In this document: in pieces, positions 1 to 4,995 of the stretch | How positions within the stretch are numbered: position 1 is the stretch's first letter | How the letters are laid out: the number at the start of each line of letters is the position of its first letter | Origin: DATHYU01 sp033722675 | Lineage (GTDB): Bacteria; Actinomycetota; Acidimicrobiia; Spongiisociales; UBA11373 | Direction: 5' to 3' | NCBI GenBank assembly: GCA_033722675.1 | Contig: JAWVYO010000105.1 | Coordinates: 1-7,756, forward strand | Length of the DNA: 7,756 nucleotides | Notes under the pieces: generated by a model | What the model saw: the letters and a program-made list of their open reading frames with translations, nothing else | Told to the model about the DNA's origin: nothing | Database searches by the model: none | Translations under genes and position numbers: made by a program

Positions 1-2
1 CC

Positions 3-344
3 CACGTCCACGGCGATCACGACGGGAACCGGGTGGACGCCTGGTACCGGGCCATCGAGGCCGACGGCGAACTGGCCGGGTTCCTCATGGTCGCCCTCAT
101 CGACCACCCCGACGAGTCGCCGTTCCTCTGGAGGTTCCTCGTCGACCGCCGCCACCAGCGGCGCGGCGTCGGAGCCCGTGCCCTCGATCTCCTCGAGGAC
201 CACGTCCGCGATCTCGGTGAGACGGCGTTGCGGACCTCATGGGTGCCGGGCCGCGGCTCGCCCGAGGCCTTCTACCGGGCCCGCGGCTACGTCCCCACGG
301 GCGAGATGGACGGCGACGAGGTGGTGGGCCGCAAGGAGCTCTGA
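3..344 (+). CDS. GNAT family N-acetyltransferase, 3' part only
   Basis: The reading frame is open to the left edge of the window, so the first residues and the true start are missing; 113 codons plus the TGA are visible. The family transfers an acetyl group from acetyl-CoA to an amine. The acetyl-CoA pyrophosphate-binding motif A is visible as RRHQRRGVGARAL, matching the Q/R-x-x-G-x-G/A pattern and preceded by a beta strand (FLWRFLVD). A later FYRARGYVPTGE segment matches the usual strand 6-7 region (FYxxxGFxxTGE). The end (GEMDGDEVVGRKEL) is typical of small stand-alone GNAT enzymes. The substrate cannot be told from sequence. The next gene starts 48 bases downstream with its own strong ribosome binding site, so the two need not share a transcript. 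Family is secure; substrate is unknown. Confidence 0.9.
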   Translation, partial: HVHGDHDGNRVDAWYRAIEADGELAGFLMVALIDHPDESPFLWRFLVDRRHQRRGVGARALDLLEDHVRDLGETALRTSWVPGRGSPEAFYRARGYVPTGEMDGDEVVGRKEL

Positions 345-365
345 GCGGGTGGCGGCGCGCCTTGC

Positions 366-371
366 TACGGT
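366..371 (+). promoter_or_regulatory. candidate -10 hexamer TACGGT before the DUF6529-like gene
   Basis: TACGGT fits the TAnnnT -10 pattern of actinobacterial housekeeping promoters. It would place a transcript start near 378, just before the GAGGAGGGGG ribosome binding site (378-387) of the gene at 393. No clear -35 element is visible. This is a weak, sequence-only call. Confidence 0.3.
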
Positions 372-392
372 CCTGCCGAGGAGGGGGTTTCC

Positions 393-953
393 ATGGCGCT
401 GGCCGACCGCACCACGTCGTTCGACCGGCGGCTCATCGTGATCGTCGCTGCCGGGTCGGCGGTGGCCCTCGCCCTCGGGGTCTACGGCAACGTCCACGAC
501 CCGACGGGCAGATCGCTCGTCACCCTGTTCTTCACGGGCACGATCAACATCAAGGTGTGGCTCGCCACGGGCGCCATCGCCCTCGCCGTGTTCCAGGTCG
601 CCTCCGCTTTGCGGATCTACGGCCGGATCGGGTCGGGTGAGGCACCCGCCTGGCTCGAGGACGCCCACCGCATCGCCGGCACCGGGGCGTTCGTGCTGAG
701 CCTGCCGGTCGCCTACCACTGCCTCTGGGCCCTCGGCTTCACCGCCGACGCCGGGGTGCGGGTGCTCGTCCACTCCATCGCCGGATGCTTCTTCTACGGG
801 GCGTTCGTCGCCAAGGTGGCGTCCGTGCGGACCGAGGGGCTGCCGTCGTGGACGCTCCCCGTCGTCGGAGGGACCGTCTTCAGCGCGCTCGTCGTCGTGT
901 GGCTCACGAGTTCGTTCTGGTTCTTCACGACCGTCGAGTTCCCGGGCTTCTGA
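393..953 (+). CDS. DUF6529-like multi-pass membrane protein, possible b-type haem protein
   Basis: A 186-residue integral membrane protein with about five hydrophobic segments: roughly residues 13-31, 53-73, 95-114, 123-143 and 156-178. I recognise the general pattern of the actinobacterial DUF6529 family, which has no established function. Histidines H92 (AHRIAG), H109 (PVAYHCLW) and H127 (VLVHSIAG) lie in or next to the helices, in an arrangement reminiscent of cytochrome b561 and ferric-reductase-type haem proteins; haem binding is my inference. The start is fixed by GAGGAGGGGG at 378-387, six bases before the ATG. Its TGA overlaps the ATG of the next gene by one base (TGATG), so the two are probably translated together. 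Function of the pair is unknown; an envelope redox role is plausible. Confidence 0.8.
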   Translation: MALADRTTSFDRRLIVIVAAGSAVALALGVYGNVHDPTGRSLVTLFFTGTINIKVWLATGAIALAVFQVASALRIYGRIGSGEAPAWLEDAHRIAGTGAFVLSLPVAYHCLWALGFTADAGVRVLVHSIAGCFFYGAFVAKVASVRTEGLPSWTLPVVGGTVFSALVVVWLTSSFWFFTTVEFPGF

Positions 954-1603
954 TGGCGTCGCGGCGCACCACCCGTGCAACGGCCATCACCATCGTCGTA
1001 TCTGCGGCCGTCTGGGTGCTCCTGCTCGCCGGCATCGGATCGTCGCTGCTCACTGACGATCCCCCGGCCGAGAGCCCCTACGCCAGCGGACCGCGGGGCG
1101 ACGACGGGGCCGCGGCGACGGCGGGTCGTCCGATCGTCTCGGCGGTGGGCTTCGACACCGGGTGGGTGGAGATCACGAACACCGGCGACGCACCGGCATC
1201 CCTGGACGGCTGGTGGATGTGCAATCGGCCGTCGTACTTCGAGCTTCCCGCCGTGACCCTGGCGCCGGGTGAGTCGCTGCTCGTCTCCGGCACCGACGAG
1301 GCGGCCATCGCCGACGCGGTGGCGGCGCGCGAGCCGGTGGCGACGGCGGCCGCGGCCGGCTCGCTCGGTTCGATCACCGCGGGTGACGGGGAGATCGGCC
1401 TCTACACGAGCAGCTCGTTCGGGGATCCCACTGCGATCGTCGCCTACGTCGAGTGGGGCAGCAGCGGGCACGGCCGGTCGGGGACCGCAGTCGAGGCAGG
1501 GATCTGGACCGATGGCGATTTCGTAGACCCGAGCGGTGCGGCGGTCATCGAGGCGACGACGGACGCGCCGACCTCCGCCGCAGGGTGGTCGTCGGACGGC
1601 TGA
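953..1603 (+). CDS. membrane-anchored lamin-tail-domain (LTD) protein
   Basis: A 216-residue protein with an N-terminal anchor or uncleaved signal at about residues 10-34 after a basic MASRRTTR start, then a Gly/Ala/Asp-rich linker (35-60) and a beta-rich domain (about 61-185). The domain has LTD hallmarks: WVEITNTGDAPASLDGWW at 71-88, the LAPGESLLVSG turn at 103-113, a late GEIGLYTS strand and AYVEWGSSGHGRS near 164-176. LTD domains are immunoglobulin-like folds; bacterial ones are usually secreted and their ligands are mostly unknown. The start chosen is the ATG overlapping the upstream stop; a much longer upstream extension in this frame (from 785) runs through the neighbouring gene and is rejected. 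The gene ends four bases from the convergent gene on the minus strand. Confidence 0.8.
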   Translation: MASRRTTRATAITIVVSAAVWVLLLAGIGSSLLTDDPPAESPYASGPRGDDGAAATAGRPIVSAVGFDTGWVEITNTGDAPASLDGWWMCNRPSYFELPAVTLAPGESLLVSGTDEAAIADAVAAREPVATAAAAGSLGSITAGDGEIGLYTSSSFGDPTAIVAYVEWGSSGHGRSGTAVEAGIWTDGDFVDPSGAAVIEATTDAPTSAAGWSSDG

Positions 1604-1607
1604 GAAC

Positions 1608-2108
1608 TCAGGAGCGCGACGCCAGCCGGGCGGACCACGACGCGATCAGGGCGCCCACCAACGCGACCCACACGCCGTAGCCGATCACGTCGGTGAGGAC
1701 GTCGGCGAATGGGGTGCCGGCGTCCAGGCCCAGCCGGATCGTCTGCGCGGCGAACACAGCGACGATCGCGGTCGCTATCGACCCGAAGACCGCGGCGGCC
1801 GGCATCGCGCCTGCCGGGGCGATGCCGAGCACGCCCAACAGGGCGGCGGCGACTGTGAGCCCGGCCCCGACGAGCATCACGAGGCCGATGGAGATATCAC
1901 TCGGCGCGGCGGCGGCGGACCAGAGATACGCAGCCGGGATGTCGAAGGGCCTCAGTGTGAACGCGCCCGACCCCAGCCAGGGCAGGAGGATCGAACCGAG
2001 GGCGACGCCGCCGCCCACGAGTGCGGCGACGGCCACTCCGGCCCTCGAGCCCGAGCGCTCGGGCGTCGCCGCGGGGGTCATCGGACCCTGCCGTTGGTTC
2101 GTCGTCAC
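1608..2108 (-). CDS. four-helix membrane protein of unknown function
   Basis: A 166-residue protein starting with GTG at 2108. A ribosome binding site GGAGGAGG (complement of 2114-2121) sits five bases upstream and decides this start over an in-frame ATG at 2261. After about 22 polar residues it has four hydrophobic segments, with GSILLPW at the end of the first; the others lie around SIGLVMLVGAGLTVAAALLG, AAVFGSIATAIVAVFAA and VIGYGVWVALVGALIASW. The GxxLPW ending and short Gly/Ala-rich helices are common in small actinobacterial membrane proteins without assigned function. No catalytic or ligand-binding motif is visible. The start codon overlaps the stop of a tiny lipoprotein gene (GTGA), indicating one operon with translational coupling. 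Its end is four bases from the convergent LTD gene. Confidence 0.75.
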   Translation of the reverse strand: MTTNQRQGPMTPAATPERSGSRAGVAVAALVGGGVALGSILLPWLGSGAFTLRPFDIPAAYLWSAAAAPSDISIGLVMLVGAGLTVAAALLGVLGIAPAGAMPAAAVFGSIATAIVAVFAAQTIRLGLDAGTPFADVLTDVIGYGVWVALVGALIASWSARLASRS

Positions 2109-2230
2109 GGGATCCTCCTCCAGTCGTCCAACCAGTCGATCACGGTGCCGGTCGGCGTCCCGTCGGCGGAGGGTTGCGAGCACGACGCGAGGACGAGCGA
2201 TCCGATCACGAGCAGCAGACGGACCGGCAC
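2105..2230 (-). CDS. very small lipoprotein (41 residues)
   Basis: A GTG-started reading frame with a near-ideal ribosome binding site, AAGGAGG (complement of 2237-2243), six bases before the start. The peptide has a basic residue at 4, a hydrophobic core LLLVIGSLVL and a lipobox LASC with Cys at 17. The mature part would be only 25 residues (CSQPSADGTPTGTV then IDWLDDWRRIP), anchored by lipid on the outer face of the membrane. Its TGA overlaps the GTG of the following membrane-protein gene by four bases (GTGA). The combination of signal peptide, ribosome binding site and coupling argues that it is real despite its size. The Asp/Trp-rich end (DWLDDW) could pair with the membrane protein or simply be a spacer; no family is recognised. 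Confidence 0.65.
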   Translation of the reverse strand: MPVRLLLVIGSLVLASCSQPSADGTPTGTVIDWLDDWRRIP

Positions 2231-2317
2231 CGTGCTCCTCCTTCCACCGTCCCAGGGTCATGCCGGGCCGGACGCCGGGCCAGGGACGGACGTCACCTCG
2301 GCCACCGATCTGGCGTT

Positions 2318-2350
2318 CTTGGGCTTCAGCTCAAGATCCCTTAAGGCCCC
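2318..2350 (+). promoter_or_regulatory. candidate OmpR-type operator (three degenerate 11-bp half-sites) before the five-gene operon
   Basis: In an 11-bp register the sequence reads CTTGGGCTTCA (2318), GCTCAAGATCC (2329) and CTTAAGGCCCC (2340). The last CTTAAG matches the enterobacterial PmrA half-site. ATCCCTT at 2336-2342 is identical to 7010-7016 in the clearer operator beside the response regulator. In both places the last half-site begins 17 bases before a similar -10 hexamer. The first two half-sites are degenerate, so the call rests on register and geometry. Binding by the regulator encoded at 6941-6258 is inferred. Confidence 0.5.
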
Positions 2351-2356
2351 CTCCCC

Positions 2357-2362
2357 GACGCT
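2357..2362 (+). promoter_or_regulatory. candidate -10 hexamer GACGCT of the five-gene operon
   Basis: GACGCT differs by one base from the TACGCT hexamer proposed for the response regulator and lies 17 bases after the start of the last operator half-site. A transcript start near 2369 would leave a leader of about 24 bases containing the strong ribosome binding site AGGAGGAGG (2378-2386). The hexamer is a poor match to consensus, as expected for an activator-dependent promoter. Confidence 0.4.
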
Positions 2363-2392
2363 GGTGTCGTCCCCATCAGGAGGAGGCACACC

Positions 2393-2941
2393 GTGAAGGA
2401 CACCGATCGCATCAAGGTCGCCGCCGGCGTCGTCGCCGGGCTGCTCGCCGCACCGGCCATCGCCTTCGGGGCGACCGCCGCCCTGTCGGCCGACACCGTC
2501 GAGGCGGCCCCCGCCGAGCCGGTCGTCGTCGCCGCTCAGGCCACCCCGGCCACCAACGCCGTCGACGTCGCGACCATCGACATGCTCGACGCCTGCTGGG
2601 CGGAGGGCCTGGCGCTCGTCGAGGCCGAGTCCGCGGGAACGGCCACGGAGCTGGAGCTCGCCGCCCTCGACGCGCTGCGCGACATCTGCGAAGCCAACGG
2701 GATGCCGCTGCCGGCGGCGTCCGGCATGGCGGTCGCCACCGCCGAGGAGATGGTCGTGTACGAGACCGTCGAGGCCCCCGAGGGCTACGTGGACGACGAG
2801 GAGTACGAGGACCACGACGAAGACGAGGAATACGAGGACCACGACGAAGACGGGGAGGACGAAGACGACGAGTACGAGGACGAGGAGCACGAGGAACACG
2901 AGGACGACGAAGACGACGAGCACGAGGACGAGGAGGCCTGA
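2393..2941 (+). CDS. secreted protein with Asp/Glu/His/Tyr-rich C-terminal tail
   Basis: A 182-residue protein starting with GTG; AGGAGGAGG at 2378-2386 lies six bases upstream and fixes the start. Residues 1-33 form a signal sequence or anchor (basic start MKDTDRIK, hydrophobic AAGVVAGLLAAPAIAFGATAA). Residues 56-110 look helical and contain the only cysteines, C68 (LDACWAEG) and C99 (LRDICEANG), which could form a disulfide. Residues 133-181 are almost entirely D, E, H and Y, with histidines at 141, 150, 166, 169 and 177. Within this tail EEYEDHDED occurs twice in tandem (136-144 and 145-153). Such a tail would be strongly anionic and could bind cations (Ca, Fe, Zn or others); that is inference. 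It is the first gene of an operon with ApbE and a haem membrane protein, and overlaps the next gene by one base. Confidence 0.8.
   Translation: MKDTDRIKVAAGVVAGLLAAPAIAFGATAALSADTVEAAPAEPVVVAAQATPATNAVDVATIDMLDACWAEGLALVEAESAGTATELELAALDALRDICEANGMPLPAASGMAVATAEEMVVYETVEAPEGYVDDEEYEDHDEDEEYEDHDEDGEDEDDEYEDEEHEEHEDDEDDEHEDEEA
2788..2938 (+). repeat. low-complexity GA-rich stretch with a 27-bp tandem repeat
   Basis: The stretch encodes the acidic tail of the upstream-listed secreted protein and consists of GAC, GAG, GAA, TAC and CAC codons. Positions 2798-2824 and 2825-2851 are tandem 27-bp copies that differ by one base (GAG versus GAA), indicating recent slippage or duplication. It also produces long spurious Ser-rich open frames on the opposite strand. 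Tail length is likely to vary between strains. Confidence 0.85.
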
Positions 2942-3270
2942 TGCAGGCCCTCCGCGACGTGGCCCTGCTGCTCGTCGGGTCCGGCCTCGCGGTGTTCGGG
3001 GTGGCGTCGGCGCTTCGGGCGCCGGCCGCCCCGGCGCCGCCGGGCGTCACCGACATGACGGTCGGGGCGGAGGTGGTCGAGGTCCCGATGGATCCGATCG
3101 CCACCGTCGACGGGCTGCCCGGGTCGATCTCCCGGGTGCTCGTCGCCAACGGCCACGCCGGGATCGTTCCGCAGTCGGTGCTCGGCGAGACCCTGCCGCC
3201 GTCGGTGGTCCGGGTCCTCATCGATCACGGCGTCACGCTGACCGTCGCCGAGGACGCGGGCGGACGATGA
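2941..3270 (+). CDS. small membrane-anchored protein with an internal sequence repeat, unknown function
   Basis: A 109-residue protein. The ATG overlaps the previous stop (TGATG), and GAGGAGG at 2930-2936 provides a ribosome binding site inside the previous gene. Residues 7-25 form one hydrophobic segment (ALLLVGSGLAVFGVASAL), followed by an Ala/Pro linker (26-35) and a domain of about 70 residues that is likely outside the membrane. That domain contains two related 18-residue units, starting at L59 (LPGSISRVLVANG) and L85 (LPPSVVRVLIDHG). They share L-P-x-S-[IV]-x-R-V-L-[VI]-x-x-G and a final V, at 26-residue spacing. I recognise no family. Overlap with both neighbours ties it to the ApbE/ferric-reductase-like operon. 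The gene overlaps the next by ATGA. Confidence 0.75.
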   Translation: MQALRDVALLLVGSGLAVFGVASALRAPAAPAPPGVTDMTVGAEVVEVPMDPIATVDGLPGSISRVLVANGHAGIVPQSVLGETLPPSVVRVLIDHGVTLTVAEDAGGR

Positions 3271-3599
3271 TCCGCCAGCGTTTCGGCGGCGTGCGATCCC
3301 TCCGGATCCTCTCCTGGACCGCCGTCGCGGTGGGATGGGTGACCGCCGTCATCGCCCGTCTCGCCGTCGCCGGGACCCAGGCCCCGGCCCCCGACGTCCC
3401 GGTGCCCGATCCCCCGGCCCAGACGGTGTTCGTCCCGTCGTCGGGGACGGCTTCGACACCCGCCCTGCCGGAGCGGGGCCTCGTGGTCATCCGGCACACC
3501 CCCGACCGCCGACCCGATCCCGACCCGGTCGTTCGGCGCGTGGTCGTCGAGACCACCGTTCCGGCCCCGTCGGCCCCCGCGCAGTCGAGCGGTTCATGA
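3267..3599 (+). CDS. small membrane-anchored Pro-rich protein, unknown function
   Basis: A 110-residue protein whose ATG lies in an ATGA overlap with the previous stop. A basic N-terminus (RQRFGGVRSLR) precedes one hydrophobic segment at about 14-35. Residues 37-110 are rich in proline, valine and alanine (for example APAPDVPVPDPPAQ and PDRRPDPDPVVRR), so the outer part is probably extended or disordered, like an envelope-spanning linker. No cysteine, haem motif (CxxCH) or recognisable domain is present. SSGTAST at 58-64 faintly resembles an ApbE acceptor sequence, but the order (SGTA, not SGAT) and the lack of an FMN-binding domain around it argue against flavinylation. It overlaps the ApbE gene by four bases, so it is probably a structural partner of the redox proteins; that is inference. 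Confidence 0.7.
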   Translation: MIRQRFGGVRSLRILSWTAVAVGWVTAVIARLAVAGTQAPAPDVPVPDPPAQTVFVPSSGTASTPALPERGLVVIRHTPDRRPDPDPVVRRVVVETTVPAPSAPAQSSGS

Positions 3600-4426
3600 G
3601 GATGGAGCACACGTTCGGCGGGATGGGCACCCGCATCGTGCTGCGGGGCCGGCGGGACGGGGTCTCGGCCGCCCGCCGTCGTTTCGAGGAGGTCGAAGGC
3701 GTCGCGAGCCGGTTCCTCCCCGGCAGCGCACTGCGCCAGGTGAACCGTGATCGGCGTTCCCGGGTGCCGGTCGGCGGCGACCTCGAGGCGCTGCTCGGCG
3801 CCGCCGCGGAGATCCGGGATCGGACGGGCGGTCTCGTCGATCCGGCCGTCGGCCGCATGGTGGTCGCCTGGGGCTACGACCGGGACTTCCCCGACCTCGT
3901 GGAACCGGCGCAGGAGCCCGACGGCGATCCGCCGGGAGCGTGGGCGGTCGCCGGCGGCGTCGTCGAGCGGCGGCCCGGGACCGTGCTGGACCTCGGCGGC
4001 GTCGCCAAGGGCTGGACGTGCGACCGGGTCGTGGAGTCGGGGGCGGTCACGTTCGCCTCGGCCGGCGGCGACCTGCGGTCGGCGGAGCCGGACCTCGTCG
4101 TCGAGGTTCGCGACCCCTGGGACGAGGTGGCGGCCACGGTGCCCGTCGGCGTCGGCGCCCTCGCCACGTCGTCGATCGCACGGCGTCGCTGGCGGGCGGG
4201 CGGCACCGACGCCCACCATCTCGTCGACCCCCGCACCGGCCGCCCCGCCGACACCCCGGTGCTCAGTGCGTCCGTCGTCGCGGCCACCGCCCTCGAGGCA
4301 GAGGCCGGCGCCAAGGCGGTCCTCCTGCTGGGCGCCGGCGGCCTGGCGTGGGCGGACCGCCAGCCGTGGATTCGTCGGGCGATCGTCGTATGGGCCGGCG
4401 GCAGCGTCTACGGGACCGCGGCATGA
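3596..4426 (+). CDS. apbE: FAD:protein FMN transferase (ApbE family)
   Basis: A 276-residue enzyme of the family that splits FAD and attaches FMN through a phosphoester to Ser/Thr of target proteins. Family landmarks appear in order: FGGMGT at 7-12, SRFLPGSALRQVN at 38-50, GGLVDPAVGRMVVAWGY at 78-94, LDLGGVAKGWTCDRV at 131-145, SAGGDL at 155-160, ALATSS at 188-193, HHLVDPRTGRP at 207-217 and VVAATALEAEAGAKAVLLLG at 227-246. In the last motif the usual metal-binding AD...T reads AE...K. I have seen this form in actinobacterial members, so activity is likely but not certain. There is no signal peptide or lipobox; the protein is a little shorter than typical secreted ApbE and may act in the cytoplasm or reach its target otherwise. 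ATG at 3596 overlaps the previous stop (ATGA); a second ATG at codon 3 is an alternative. It overlaps the next gene by four bases. Confidence 0.92.
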   Translation: MRMEHTFGGMGTRIVLRGRRDGVSAARRRFEEVEGVASRFLPGSALRQVNRDRRSRVPVGGDLEALLGAAAEIRDRTGGLVDPAVGRMVVAWGYDRDFPDLVEPAQEPDGDPPGAWAVAGGVVERRPGTVLDLGGVAKGWTCDRVVESGAVTFASAGGDLRSAEPDLVVEVRDPWDEVAATVPVGVGALATSSIARRRWRAGGTDAHHLVDPRTGRPADTPVLSASVVAATALEAEAGAKAVLLLGAGGLAWADRQPWIRRAIVVWAGGSVYGTAA

Positions 4427-4989
4427 GTGCCACGTGGTTCGTGATCCGGGCGTCGGGCATCGTGGCGTTCGTGCTCCTGGCCGCCTCCGTGGTCTGGGGC
4501 CTGCTGCTGTCCACGGGCCTGTTCGGCCGGGCCGTGAAGCCGAAGGGGCTCTCGTACGCGCACGAGGCCCTCGCCGTCGGCTCCCTGCTCGCCACGGGGA
4601 CCCACATGGCATTCCTCACCATGGACGAGTTCGTCCCCTTCACGGTGCCGGAACTGCTGGTGCCCGGACTGGCCACCTGGAACCCGCTCGCCGTGGCCCT
4701 CGGCGTCGTGGCGATGTGGCTCATGGTCGTCGTCACCGCCAGCTTCTACGTCCGCCGCCGGATCGGGCAGCGGACGTGGCGGGCGATCCACTACGGCTCC
4801 TTCGGCACGTTCCTCGCCGCCGCCCTGCACGGGATCACGGCGGGCACCGACACCGCCAACCCGTTCATGCTGTACGTCTACGCGGCGTCCTTCGCCCTCG
4901 TCGCCGGCCTCGTCGTGCTGCGCATCGTCGGCCTCCCCGCCGACCGGGCGGCTCGGAGGGGCGTCGCCGCCGGGAGGGGTTCGGTCTGA
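4423..4989 (+). CDS. ferric-reductase-like transmembrane b-type cytochrome
   Basis: A 188-residue membrane protein with about five or six hydrophobic segments (about 5-30, 45-66, 84-109, 122-138 and 147-168). Two histidine pairs have the spacing of bis-haem ferric reductase/NOX/MsrQ proteins. H47 and H61 are 14 apart (YAHEALAVGSLLATGTHM), and H123 and H136 are 13 apart (IHYGSFGTFLAAALHG). Such proteins pass electrons across the membrane through two b haems. Unlike full ferric reductases it lacks cytoplasmic FAD/NAD(P)H domains, so the electron donor must be a separate protein or quinol. It is the last gene of the operon. Its neighbour ApbE suggests that the electron acceptor side involves covalently bound flavin. 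The start ATG lies in an ATGA overlap with no strong ribosome binding site, which implies coupled translation. It ends six bases from the convergent kinase gene. Confidence 0.88.
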   Translation: MSATWFVIRASGIVAFVLLAASVVWGLLLSTGLFGRAVKPKGLSYAHEALAVGSLLATGTHMAFLTMDEFVPFTVPELLVPGLATWNPLAVALGVVAMWLMVVVTASFYVRRRIGQRTWRAIHYGSFGTFLAAALHGITAGTDTANPFMLYVYAASFALVAGLVVLRIVGLPADRAARRGVAAGRGSV

Positions 4990-4995
4990 GCCGGT

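Noticed and set aside
785..952. Upstream extension of the LTD protein frame from ATG 785
   Set aside because: It runs out of frame through the membrane-protein gene and gives Arg/Val-rich low-quality sequence; the signal anchor begins directly at ATG 953.
1600..1611. Palindrome CTGAGAACTCAG between convergent genes as a terminator
   Set aside because: The stem is 5 bp with a 2-base loop and no T-run; it arises from the two facing stop codons.
2785..3228. Ser-rich and Val/Leu-rich long open frames on the minus strand opposite the acidic tail
   Set aside because: They are produced by the GA-rich repeat on the coding strand; no ribosome binding site, and the plus frame has a start, signal sequence and operon context.
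3438..3458. SSGTAST in the Pro-rich protein as an ApbE flavinylation site
   Set aside because: The consensus order is SGA(T/S); here it is SGTA, and no FMN-binding domain surrounds it.
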